Of a DNA stretch of 22,165 nt, positions 8,618 to 16,207 are shown one piece after another. The stretch spans positions 1 through 22,165 of the forward strand of contig JAAYZQ010000331.1 of NCBI GenBank assembly GCA_012514775.1, given 5' to 3'. Position 1 is the first letter of the stretch, and the number at the start of each line of letters is the position of its first letter. The notes under the pieces are model-generated. The model made no database searches and was not told where the DNA came from. It worked only from the letters and a program-made list of their open reading frames with translations. The translations under genes and the position numbers were made by a program. This DNA is from Anaerolineaceae bacterium (GTDB taxonomy: Bacteria > Chloroflexota > Anaerolineae > JAAYZQ01).

Positions 8618-9501
8618 GAGAGCCTCCTTGCTTGGTCCCAAAAACCTACGACCTGCTTACCATCGGGGAATTGATAGAGTGCCGGTCCAATGCAATCTTG
8701 ATAAATGTCTTCCGGCCTGGATGCACTTCGGATGGATTCCCGGCCGGCGGTACCCAGAAAGGCCAGCAGCGGTGGCGCCAGGCGCTGCACGCTCACGGCT
8801 TCCATTCCCGCCGCAAGGTCCTCGATGCGCCAGCCGCCGTTCACGGCGGTCACCCGCGGGGCACGAACGGCAGCCGGTGCTTCTTCGGGTCTCGTGAGTC
8901 GACCCCAATGTGTCTGCTGCTCTCCAAGGCCGACGACGACGATGTAGAAATGCCCTGGTGCGCTGGCGATGGTCCACTCGGATGCGGCGCCCATGGGACG
9001 CGTTCCCCAGCTATGGTCCCGATAACATACCAACTCGCCGGCGTACAGCTCGCTGCCAACCTGAAGCCGCCCACTCAACCGGCCGTCTTGTTGGGCCTGG
9101 TGGTAGGGACCAAAGCGGTAGACGTCCGGGGCGTTGGCCGCGACGAACGCCAGATCCAGGTGGGCCTCCACAACCGACGCACCCTCCACTTCTTGCAGTG
9201 GGGCGTGGAACGAGCATCGCCAGGCTTGCCACGGTGCCTGGCAGGTCAGCATCACGTCGGGACCGGAGGCATCGCCGGGGAGCGCATCGCCGGGGAGCGT
9301 GGCCCGGCGCTCGTGCAGCCAGGTACGATCGCCGACGCGCAGGGCAAGCAACTCCAACACCGAATCGTGTCCGAACAGCGTCCGCAGAAAGCCAAAGACG
9401 CGGCCGCTCGGAGCAGAGAACAGAAAATAGAAGGCTTCGTGCTCGCCCCCTGCCAGCAGGTGCCTATGATCATCGCCCGGGATGAGCCTTCGGTTTTCCA
9501 C
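8614..9501 (-). CDS. AttH/CrtC-like (DUF7064-type) protein
   Basis: The 295-residue product resembles the lipocalin-like AttH/carotenoid-hydratase superfamily, in particular DUF7064/7065 proteins. Cues are the stretch YHQAQQDGRLSGRLQVGSEL followed by YRDHSWGTR (about 160-168), matching the family pattern YEQ-x-G-x-x-x-G then RDxSWGxR, where the Arg/Asp lie in the barrel. It lacks a signal peptide, so it is probably cytoplasmic. I place the start at GTG 9501, since the longer ATG at 9519 overlaps the -10 box. It contains an exact 15-bp tandem duplication (9269-9298) doubling LPGDA. Its stop overlaps the start of the dikinase gene (ATGA), so it should work with that enzyme, perhaps binding or isomerising a hydrophobic substrate; that is inference. 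Confidence 0.7.
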   Translation of the reverse strand: MENRRLIPGDDHRHLLAGGEHEAFYFLFSAPSGRVFGFLRTLFGHDSVLELLALRVGDRTWLHERRATLPGDALPGDASGPDVMLTCQAPWQAWRCSFHAPLQEVEGASVVEAHLDLAFVAANAPDVYRFGPYHQAQQDGRLSGRLQVGSELYAGELVCYRDHSWGTRPMGAASEWTIASAPGHFYIVVVGLGEQQTHWGRLTRPEEAPAAVRAPRVTAVNGGWRIEDLAAGMEAVSVQRLAPPLLAFLGTAGRESIRSASRPEDIYQDCIGPALYQFPDGKQVVGFWDQARRLS

Positions 9502-9507
9502 GGTGCT

Positions 9508-9535
9508 ATTATACCCCATTATCCGTAAAAATCAA
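9508..9535 (-). promoter_or_regulatory. Promoter of the split-dikinase operon, probably leaderless
   Basis: Read on the minus strand, TTGATT (9535-9530) and a perfect TATAAT (9513-9508) are 16 bases apart. Six bases (AGCACC) separate the -10 box from GTG at 9501, so the expected transcription start falls on that codon. No ribosome site is possible. Confidence 0.65.
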
Positions 9536-9620
9536 ACTGGCGCGTGCGAGAATTGAGGGACCTGGTAAGCCTGGAGATTCCCCCGGCCTCGGCCCACGGC
9601 CCAGGGGTCGATTTGGCAAT

Positions 9621-9649
9621 TTGACAACGCATCGGCCCTATGCTATCAT
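9621..9649 (+). promoter_or_regulatory. Strong promoter of the TauE-MDR-MFS-ThDP-SDR operon
   Basis: Perfect TTGACA (9621-9626), 17-base spacer, TATCAT (9644-9649), with TGC before the -10 box giving an extended -10. It lies back to back with the minus-strand promoter at 9508-9535. The expected start near 9656 leaves a leader of about 237 bases before the chosen ATG at 9893. Confidence 0.7.
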
Positions 9650-9892
9650 TGACCATCCGGCCAGGCTTGCTGGAAGGAGCCGGAGACACGGGTGCAGCTC
9701 AGGGCACGGCCAGGGGATCCTGCTGACGCCGGCAGCGATCCGTCACTCGAGGCACGGAGCAAAGATGATGCCGTACCCATGGAACCGAAAACCCACCGGG
9801 GCAAAGAAGGGCGCGTTGGCCGCCGTGTCCAACCGGGTCCTTCCCCGCGTGCCGGCCCCAATTTGTCCCCACCTGCCCGCCCTACTGCCACC

Positions 9893-10618
9893 ATGAACGT
9901 CCTCTGGATCGTCACCATCGTCTTTGCCGCCGCCGTCATGCAGTCGCTGACCGGCTTTGGCTTTGCCCTGGTCGTCATGCCCCTCGTCACGCTCATCGTC
10001 GACCTGCGGACCGCCGCTCCCCTCATCGCCCTCGCCGGGCTGACGGCCTACACGGTCAACCTCGTGCGCTTTCGGGGATCGGTGAACCTGGGCGAGGTGG
10101 CCCGCCTGGGGATTGCCTCGGCGTTGGGCATCCCCATCGGCATCTGGGCCCTGGTGCGCGTCGACGAGCTGGCCATCAATCGCGCCATGGGGGCCATCCT
10201 GGTGGCCTATGCCGCCTTTTCCCTCCTCCGCCCGGCGATAGAGCGCCAGCAGGCGCGGTGGTGGGCCTATCCCGCCGGCTTTCTGGCCGGCTGCCTGGGC
10301 GGGGCGTACAATACGCCCGGTCCGCCGGTCATAGTCTACGGATCGCTGCGCCGGTGGCCCAAGGACGAGTACCGGGCCATCCTGCAGACCCTGTTCTTTA
10401 TCAACGGCATTCTCATCGTCGGCTCACACCTGCTGGCCCGCCACATGGTGGCCGAGGTTTGGGCGCTGTATGCCTGGGCCGCGCCGGCGCTGCTGCTGGG
10501 TCTGTGGGCCGGCGCGCGCCTCGACCGCCGCCTGGACCAGGAGCGCTTTCGCACCCTGGTCACGGCCATGATCCTGGTGCTGGGCGCCTCGCTGCTCCTG
10601 GGGTTGGGGAGGCGCTGA
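9893..10618 (+). CDS. TauE/SafE family membrane exporter
   Basis: This 241-residue hydrophobic protein has about seven to eight membrane segments and the two-half architecture of the TauE/SafE (DUF81) family. The first half opens with AAVMQSLTGFGFALVVMPL, the family's helix with GxGxG-like glycines. The second half has AGCLGGAYNTPGPPVIVYG, which matches the repeated G-x-x-x-G-x-x-G-P-x-x-x-x-Y motif. Members export sulfite, sulfoacetate or other small organic anions. ATG 9893 was chosen because upstream residues are Arg/Pro-rich and unlike the family; however, no clear ribosome site precedes it. The TGA stop shares its A with the ATG of the following dehydrogenase gene (TGATG), so the two are coupled. 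Confidence 0.83.
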   Translation: MNVLWIVTIVFAAAVMQSLTGFGFALVVMPLVTLIVDLRTAAPLIALAGLTAYTVNLVRFRGSVNLGEVARLGIASALGIPIGIWALVRVDELAINRAMGAILVAYAAFSLLRPAIERQQARWWAYPAGFLAGCLGGAYNTPGPPVIVYGSLRRWPKDEYRAILQTLFFINGILIVGSHLLARHMVAEVWALYAWAAPALLLGLWAGARLDRRLDQERFRTLVTAMILVLGASLLLGLGRR

Positions 10619-11826
10619 TGCGCACCATGATCCTGGAGCTATCGGTTCCCCGCATCGCGCTCACGCGCCTCCTGGGGCGCGTCTCGCGGGCCGCCTACAC
10701 GGGCCTCGCCTCGCCCCTGCGCATCATCGACCTCCCCGATCCGCCGCTGCCGGCGCCCGGCTGGGTGCGGGTGCGCAATCGCCTGTGCGGGGTGTGCGGC
10801 AGCGACCTGCACCAGATCTTTTTGGACGCGGGGCTCGACGTAGCGCCCGTGGCGCTGCCTTCGCACCGGCGAACCTACCTGGGCCACGAGATGGTGGGCA
10901 ACGTCGTCGAGGTGAGCGACGGCGTGGCCGGCCTGGCCGTGGGCCAGCGCGTGGTGCGCTGGGGGCGGGCCGACGACTGCCGGGCGCGGGGCCGCCACGA
11001 GCTGTGCCGCGCCTGCGCCCGCGGGCACCGCGTGTTGTGCGAGCACGCGTCAGAGCCGCGCGAGCACGAGCCCCTGGGGGGCGGCTTTGGCGACACCTTT
11101 ATCTCGCCCGCTGCCGCCCTGCTGCCCGTGCCGCCCGCCCTGTCCGACGAGGAAGCCATCCTGGTCGAGCCCTGCGCCGTCGCCATCCACGCCGCCTGGC
11201 GCCGGCCGCCGGATGCCGGGGAGCGCGTGCTGGTCCTGGGCTGCGGCACCATAGGCTTCCTTCTGATCCAGGTGCTGCGCACGCTCCAGCCGGCGTGCAA
11301 AGTCTATGCCGTGGCCGAGTTCCCATGGCAGGCCGAGATGGCCGTCGCCTTTGGGGCCGAACAGGCTTTCCTGGCCCGCGATGACGGCTATGACCGGGTG
11401 GCGCAACTGACGGGCTCGACGCTGTATCAAGGGCGCAACGGCAACCGGATGTTGATGGGTGGCATGGATATGGTCTATGACGTGGTCGGCGCACCGGCCA
11501 CCCTCCACAACGCCCTGCGCTGGACGCGGGCCAGGGGCACGGTGGTGTTGGTGGGCGTGCACCTGCACCGCATGGCCCTGGACCTGACGCCCGTGTGGTA
11601 CCAGGAGGTGGACCTCCTGGGCGCGGTCGGCCACGACGTGGTCACCTGGCAAGGTGAGCCGCTGTCCACCTTTGAGCTGGCCATGCGCTGGATGCAGGAA
11701 GGAAAGCTGGACGCTCGCCGCCTGCTCACCCACCGCTTCCCGCTGGAGACGTACCGCCAGGCGTTCACCGTCGCCGTGGAAAAGAAAAAGTATCGCTCGA
11801 TAAAGGTTGCCCTGGAATGCCGCTAG
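10618..11826 (+). CDS. Zinc-dependent MDR alcohol/threonine dehydrogenase-like enzyme
   Basis: The 402-residue protein is a medium-chain dehydrogenase. Catalytic zinc ligands appear as Cys60 in GVCGSDLHQ, His90-Glu91 in YLGHEMVG, and Glu184 in LVEPCAVAIHA. The structural-zinc lobe has four cysteines (121, 130, 133, 141) with spacing C-x8-C-x2-C-x7-C; the first gap is longer than the usual C-x2-C. The NAD(P)-binding Rossmann motif is LGCGTIG at 207-213. It probably oxidises a secondary alcohol or polyol carried by this operon's pathway; the substrate is not evident. The start at 10618 is fixed by the TGATG junction with the exporter gene, although the frame is open further upstream. It is the second gene of a five-gene unit, followed by the transporter gene after 46 bases. 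Confidence 0.87.
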   Translation: MRTMILELSVPRIALTRLLGRVSRAAYTGLASPLRIIDLPDPPLPAPGWVRVRNRLCGVCGSDLHQIFLDAGLDVAPVALPSHRRTYLGHEMVGNVVEVSDGVAGLAVGQRVVRWGRADDCRARGRHELCRACARGHRVLCEHASEPREHEPLGGGFGDTFISPAAALLPVPPALSDEEAILVEPCAVAIHAAWRRPPDAGERVLVLGCGTIGFLLIQVLRTLQPACKVYAVAEFPWQAEMAVAFGAEQAFLARDDGYDRVAQLTGSTLYQGRNGNRMLMGGMDMVYDVVGAPATLHNALRWTRARGTVVLVGVHLHRMALDLTPVWYQEVDLLGAVGHDVVTWQGEPLSTFELAMRWMQEGKLDARRLLTHRFPLETYRQAFTVAVEKKKYRSIKVALECR

Positions 11827-11872
11827 CGCCGCGGCGAGAGGGCAGCACAATCTGAGGCCAAGGAGGATAACG

Positions 11873-13210
11873 ATGGCCATGGCAGTTGCGGCACCGGCAT
11901 CTTCCCGGCGTGAGCGCTGGGCCTGGTACCTGTACGACTTTGGCAATTCGGCCTATGCATCGGCCGTCTACCTGGCGGTCTATTCCGTGTACTTCAAAGA
12001 CCAGGTCGTCGGCGGCGCCGAAGGCACGCGGCTGTGGGGCGTGGCGGAAACCATCGCCGCCATCGTCGTGCTGTTGAGCGGGCCGTTTCTGGGCACACTG
12101 GCCGATTTCGCAGGTACCAAGAAGCGGTTTCTGATGTGGTTCACCGCCATGTCGTGCTTGTTCACGGCCAGCCTCTTTGCCATCCGGCCCGGCATGGTGA
12201 CCCTGGGCATCGTCCTGTTTGTGCTGGCCGACATCGGCTACCGCGCGGCGCAGATCTTTTACGACGGCCTGCTGCCCGAGATCGCGACACCCAAGGAGAT
12301 GGGCCGTGTCTCGGGCCTGGGTTGGGCCATTGGCACAGTCGGCGGCGTGGTGATCCTTCTGCTCCTGATGCCCCTGGAGCGGGTAGTGGAGGGTCCCCTC
12401 GTCTCGCGCCTGGCCATGATCGTGACCGCCGTCTTTTTTGCCCTGTTCGCCGTGCCGCTCCTGCTCTGGCTCCGGGAAAAGGCCAAGGGCCAAAAGCTGC
12501 CGCCCGGCGAGAACTATGCCCGGCTGGCCGTCACACGGCTGCGCAACACCTTCCAGACCGCCCGCGGCTTTCGCGAGTTCATCAAGTTCATCATTGCCTT
12601 CTTTGTCTACAACGACGGCATCATGATCGTGATGGGCTTTGCCAGCATCATCGGCGCCACCCTCTTTGGCCTGACCACGCAGCAAATCCTCATCTTTTTC
12701 GTCATCGTGCAACTGACCAACGTGGTGGGCGCCTACCTGTTTGGCTGGCTGGTGGACTGGATCGGCGGCAAACGGTCCCTGATCATCGCCCTGGTGCTCA
12801 TGATCGGCGTCATCGCCTGGCTGTACTTTGCCCGCGGCCAGACGACCTTTTTTGTCATCGGCGCCCTGGCCGGCATTGGCATCGCCGGCGCCCAGTCGGT
12901 GAGCCGGACCATGGTCGCGTTGTTTGCGCCACCCGGCAAGAGCGCCGAGTTCTTTGGCTTCTTTGCCACCTTTGGACGGGTTTCGTCCGTGATTGCCCCC
13001 CTGGTCTTTGGCTGGCTCGCTGCCGAGGCAGCGTTGTGGTACGAAGCGCGGGGGCAGGCGGTCGCACTGGCCGAGCAGTCCGGGCTGCGGCTGGCCATCT
13101 GGTCCATCGCCGCCTTTATCCTCGTCGGGCTCATCCTGTTGTTGTTCGTGAACGAGGCCAGGGCACGCGAGGCCAGCCATACGGCCGTCGTGGAACAGCC
13201 AGACCTGTAG
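11873..13210 (+). CDS. MFS transporter, Atg22/UMF1 family
   Basis: The 445-residue protein has about 12 membrane segments and the UMF1/Atg22-like signature near the N-terminus: ERWAWYLYDFGNSAYAS, followed by VYFKDQ. The loop GTLADFAGTKKRFL between helices 2 and 3 corresponds to the MFS motif A. Yeast Atg22 exports amino acids from the vacuole; bacterial relatives are uncharacterised permeases, probably for small organic solutes. ATG 11873 is preceded by AAGGAGG at 11860-11866, which rules out the longer frame from 11807. The last codons and stop lie in a 12-bp sequence repeated three times in tandem (13199-13234). The operon position suggests uptake of the substrate, or efflux of the product, for the adjoining dehydrogenases. 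Confidence 0.87.
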   Translation: MAMAVAAPASSRRERWAWYLYDFGNSAYASAVYLAVYSVYFKDQVVGGAEGTRLWGVAETIAAIVVLLSGPFLGTLADFAGTKKRFLMWFTAMSCLFTASLFAIRPGMVTLGIVLFVLADIGYRAAQIFYDGLLPEIATPKEMGRVSGLGWAIGTVGGVVILLLLMPLERVVEGPLVSRLAMIVTAVFFALFAVPLLLWLREKAKGQKLPPGENYARLAVTRLRNTFQTARGFREFIKFIIAFFVYNDGIMIVMGFASIIGATLFGLTTQQILIFFVIVQLTNVVGAYLFGWLVDWIGGKRSLIIALVLMIGVIAWLYFARGQTTFFVIGALAGIGIAGAQSVSRTMVALFAPPGKSAEFFGFFATFGRVSSVIAPLVFGWLAAEAALWYEARGQAVALAEQSGLRLAIWSIAAFILVGLILLLFVNEARAREASHTAVVEQPDL

Positions 13211-13234
13211 CCAGACCTGTAGCCAGACCTGTAG
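13199..13234 (+). repeat. 12-bp tandem repeat (x3) carrying the MFS stop codon
   Basis: CCAGACCTGTAG occurs three times head to tail. Each copy is four codons ending in TAG in the frame of the transporter, so the gene has three consecutive in-frame copies of PDL-stop. The ribosome site (AAGGAGG) of the ThDP gene follows directly. Confidence 0.85.
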
Positions 13235-13252
13235 AACAAGGAGGTTGACCCC

Positions 13253-14965
13253 ATGGCAGACATGACCGGCGGAGAGCTTTTGCTCAAGTGCTTGCAGCAG
13301 GAGGGCGTCACCGTCCTCTTTGGCATCCTCGACGGAAGCTTTAACCCCTTCCTGGCCCGGCTGGAAGACTATGGCATGCGCTTTGTGAATGCCCGCCACG
13401 AAGCGGCCGCGGCGCACATGGCCGAGGCGTGGGCGCGCATCCGGGGCGAGCCGGCCGTCGTCATCGGCGGCATCGGGCCGGGAGCGGCAAACATGGTCTC
13501 AGGCGTGGTCACCGCCTTTGCCGAGGGCAGCCCGCTCATCGTCCTCAGCGGTCAGCGGCGGCGCAGCATCATCTACCCCGATCGCGGCGGGTCATTCCAG
13601 AACGTGGACCTCCTGGGCCTCTACCGGCCGGTCACCCGCTGGTGCGCCGGGGTTCGCGAGTGGCGGCGGCTGCCGGAGCTCATCCGCCGCGCCTACCGCG
13701 AGGCGACGGGCAGCCGCCCGGGCCCGGTCTACCTCGAGATCCCCGAGGACGTCATGCGCGGCACGGGCGATTCGGACTCGGTGGACGTCTGGCCGGCCTA
13801 CCGCGGCCAGACCGGCCGGCCCCGGGCCGGCGACCCGGAGGCCATCCGGGAGGCGGCCGGCCTGCTGGCCGCCGCCGAGCGGCCCGCTCTGCACGCCGGC
13901 ACGGGCGTTTCGTGGGCCTGCGCCTGGACCGAGTTTCTCGCCCTGGGTGACCACCTGTCGGCGGCGATGACCACCAGCCTGGGAGCCCGGGGCGTCGTGC
14001 CCGAGGACCATCCGCGCTACTTTCATCCCCTGGACCGTAACGCCCTGGCAGCCGCCCGGGGCGAGGCCGACGTTGTCCTCGTCGTCGGCGGGCGCATGGG
14101 CGAGCTGGACGGCTGGGGCCGCCCGCCCACCTGGGGTGCGCCGGGAAAGCAAAAGGTCATCCAGGTGGACGTCGATCCCACCTCCATCGGCCTGCACCGT
14201 CCGGTGGACCTGGGCATCGTCGGCGACGCCCGGGCAGTGCTGGCGGCGCTGCTGGCCGAGGTCGAGGAGCGCACCGCCCCTCGACCGGAGCACGCCGGCT
14301 TTGAGTCCTACCGGACCCTGAGCCGTGAGTGGCAACAGGAGCTGGAAATGACCCTCCAGGCCGAGCTGGGCGGGCTACACCCCGGCCGCATGGTCCAGAT
14401 CGTGCGCGAGTTCTTCCCGCGCGATGCCATCTCGGTCATGGATGGCGGCAACACGAGCCTGTGGACGGCCAGCTACCATCCCATTCTGGCCCCGCGGAGC
14501 TACCTGTACACGGCCAAGTTCGGCCACCTGGGCACCGGGCTGCCCTACGCCATCGGCGCCAAGCTGGCGGCGCCCGAGCGCCCCGTCTGCCTCATCTCCG
14601 GCGATGGCGCCATGGGCTTTAACCTGCAGGAACTGGAGACGGCCCGGCGCTACGATCTGCCTATCACGGTCGTCGTCTCCTGCGACCGCGGCTGGGGCAT
14701 GGAGCGCTCGTCGCAGATGTTTGCCGGGCTCCCCGGCCTGGTGGAGTGCGACCTGTATGCCGGGGTGCGCTACGACCACGTGGCCGAGGCCATGGGCTGC
14801 CACGGCGAGCTGGTGGAAGACCTGGACCAGCTTCGCCCGGCCCTGGAGCGCGCCGCCGGCTGCGGCAAGCCGGCACTCATCCAGGTCATGGTCGAGCCCA
14901 TGGCCAACCTGGCCCCGCCGGGTATCCTGGTCTTTGGCTCGCTGGTCTACCGGGCGCAGGACTGA
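13253..14965 (+). CDS. ThDP-dependent enzyme, acetolactate synthase/decarboxylase type
   Basis: The 570-residue protein has the three-domain ThDP layout. The N-terminal PYR domain carries the catalytic Glu50 in NARHEAAAAHMAEAWAR. The central domain (about 190-330) contains VVLVVGGRMGELDGWG and VIQVDVDPTSIG. The C-terminal PP domain carries GDG at 450-452 with ELETARRYDLPITVVVS. The closing Asn-Asn of the ThDP motif is replaced by Cys477-Asp478 (SCDRGWGM); Asp451 and Asp478 could still hold Mg2+. Length fits acetolactate synthase, oxalyl-CoA decarboxylase, benzoylformate decarboxylase or sulfoacetaldehyde acetyltransferase, and I cannot choose among them. Between an MFS transporter and an SDR, it probably cleaves or ligates a 2-oxo or acyloin intermediate. 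AAGGAGG precedes ATG 13253 at good spacing. Confidence 0.85.
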   Translation: MADMTGGELLLKCLQQEGVTVLFGILDGSFNPFLARLEDYGMRFVNARHEAAAAHMAEAWARIRGEPAVVIGGIGPGAANMVSGVVTAFAEGSPLIVLSGQRRRSIIYPDRGGSFQNVDLLGLYRPVTRWCAGVREWRRLPELIRRAYREATGSRPGPVYLEIPEDVMRGTGDSDSVDVWPAYRGQTGRPRAGDPEAIREAAGLLAAAERPALHAGTGVSWACAWTEFLALGDHLSAAMTTSLGARGVVPEDHPRYFHPLDRNALAAARGEADVVLVVGGRMGELDGWGRPPTWGAPGKQKVIQVDVDPTSIGLHRPVDLGIVGDARAVLAALLAEVEERTAPRPEHAGFESYRTLSREWQQELEMTLQAELGGLHPGRMVQIVREFFPRDAISVMDGGNTSLWTASYHPILAPRSYLYTAKFGHLGTGLPYAIGAKLAAPERPVCLISGDGAMGFNLQELETARRYDLPITVVVSCDRGWGMERSSQMFAGLPGLVECDLYAGVRYDHVAEAMGCHGELVEDLDQLRPALERAAGCGKPALIQVMVEPMANLAPPGILVFGSLVYRAQD

Positions 14966-14989
14966 CCCCGGGGCCACTGGAGGGGATCG

Positions 14990-15820
14990 ATGCAGACCTT
15001 ATCAGGCAAGGTGGCCCTCATCACCGGCGCCGGCCGGGCGGGGAGCATCGGCGCGGCAGTAGCCCGGCGCCTGGGGCAGGACGGCGCCGACGTCGTCGTG
15101 GCGGACCTGTGCGCCCCGCCGACGGATCTGCCCCACGCCGGCAATGGCCGGTGGGAAGAGCTGGCGGCCCTCGCCGGCGACGTGCAGGACCTGGGGGTGC
15201 GCTGCCTGCCGCTGCGCGTCGACGTCAGCGACGCGTCGTCGGTGCAGGCCATGATCGCCCGCGTGAAAGAGGCCCTTGGCCGGCTGGACATCCTGGTGAA
15301 CAATGCCGGCGTCGCCGTCGGCCCGGCGCCTGTCATCGGCATGGCCGACGAGGCCTGGCGCCGGACGCTGGAGATCAATGCCACCGGCACGTTTCTGTGC
15401 TGCAAGTACGCGCTGCCCCTCATGATGGAGAGGGCTCGGGGCGGGCGCGTCATCAACATGGCCTCCATCGCGGCCAAGCGGCCAAAGCCCTTTGTCGCGG
15501 CCTATGCCGCCAGCAAGGCGGCCGTCCTGGCCCTCACCCGCTCCCTGGCGCAAGAAGTGGCCGCCTTTGGCATCACCGTCAACGCGGTGCTCCCCGGCGA
15601 CGTGGACACGGCCATGAAGCAGTGGGGCTTGGAGCTCGAGGCACAGGCCATGGGCAAGCCCTACGACGACGTGCTGGCCGCCGCCGTGGCCCGCATCCCT
15701 CTGGGGAGGCTGGCCACGCCCGAGGACGTCGCCCACCTGGTCGCCTTTCTGGCCTCCGACGGGGCCTCGTTCATCACCGGGCAGGCGTACAACCTCACCG
15801 GCGGCCGCGAGCTCACCTGA
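14990..15820 (+). CDS. Short-chain dehydrogenase/reductase
   Basis: This 276-residue classical SDR has all signatures. TGAGRAGSIG at 12-21 is a slightly lengthened cofactor loop, as in the TGAGRxRGIG-type members. NNAG lies at 104-107. The catalytic set is Asn130, Ser159, Tyr172 and Lys176 (YAASK), and the C-terminal part reads GRLATPEDVAHLVAFLASDGASFITGQ with a closing GG. It is an NAD(P)(H)-dependent oxidoreductase of the cytoplasm. ATG 14990 has GGAGGGG about five bases upstream. It is the last gene of the operon, 24 bases after the ThDP gene. Together with the MDR dehydrogenase it gives the route two redox steps. The substrate cannot be read from sequence. Confidence 0.92.
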   Translation: MQTLSGKVALITGAGRAGSIGAAVARRLGQDGADVVVADLCAPPTDLPHAGNGRWEELAALAGDVQDLGVRCLPLRVDVSDASSVQAMIARVKEALGRLDILVNNAGVAVGPAPVIGMADEAWRRTLEINATGTFLCCKYALPLMMERARGGRVINMASIAAKRPKPFVAAYAASKAAVLALTRSLAQEVAAFGITVNAVLPGDVDTAMKQWGLELEAQAMGKPYDDVLAAAVARIPLGRLATPEDVAHLVAFLASDGASFITGQAYNLTGGRELT

Positions 15821-15833
15821 GGGGCTGCCCGGG

Positions 15834-16087
15834 TTCGTAGTAACGGCTTAAGCCGTCAAAAGAAGCCTGAAATCGTTACAAGCCGGCAAGCTGCTACATT
15901 CCCGGCGTCATATCGGCACGCCAAAGGCCAGCCCCGCATGGCCGGATGCCGGCCTGGCGTGAACCGAAGCCAGCTACGGTTGTTGCAAGGTCTCTTGACG
16001 ACTGCTGGGGGCGCCGAGCGCCGGCTCGGCAGGTTGCGGGTAGAGAGAAGGGCCGAGCAGGCGCTCTGCGATCCCAGGCAACAGGAC
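15834..16087 (-). repeat. Composite intergenic repeat element, copy A
   Basis: This gap (15821-16207) has no gene apart from the promoter of sbcD. Read on the minus strand it contains a 37-base module (16087-16051) with core CCTGGGATCG and AGCGCCTGCTCGGCC, a hairpin GCCGAGC/GCTCGGC (16013-16030), then CAGCAGTCGTCAAGAGACC (about 16005-15987). It finishes with the palindrome ACGGCTTAAGCCGT (15843-15856) inside CGTAGTAACGGCTTAAGCC. The same elements in the same order occur on the plus strand at 21471-21881. Confidence 0.65.
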
Positions 16088-16124
16088 CGACTCTGCAGCA
16101 ACCCCCGAAGACAGCCGGCGGAGG

Positions 16125-16153
16125 TTGACAACCGCGCTGTTCCCGTTTACAAT
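16125..16153 (+). promoter_or_regulatory. Promoter of sbcD
   Basis: A perfect TTGACA (16125-16130) and TACAAT (16148-16153) are 17 bases apart. The expected start near 16160 leaves a leader of about 48 bases before ATG 16208. It begins 37 bases beyond the edge of repeat copy A. Confidence 0.7.
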
Positions 16154-16207
16154 GGGCCCTGGTCGCCAGCCCCAAGGCCTGGCGGTCCGGTGGGAGCGAT
16201 AGAGAGC

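Noticed and set aside
7103..8674. 523-codon plus-strand open frame opposite the split dikinase gene
   Set aside because: The minus-strand product has conserved catalytic motifs; the plus-strand product has none.
11765..13417. 550-codon minus-strand open frame opposite the MFS transporter
   Set aside because: Composition is Asp/Gly/His/Gln-rich and shows no family resemblance; the plus strand encodes an unmistakable membrane transporter with a good ribosome site.
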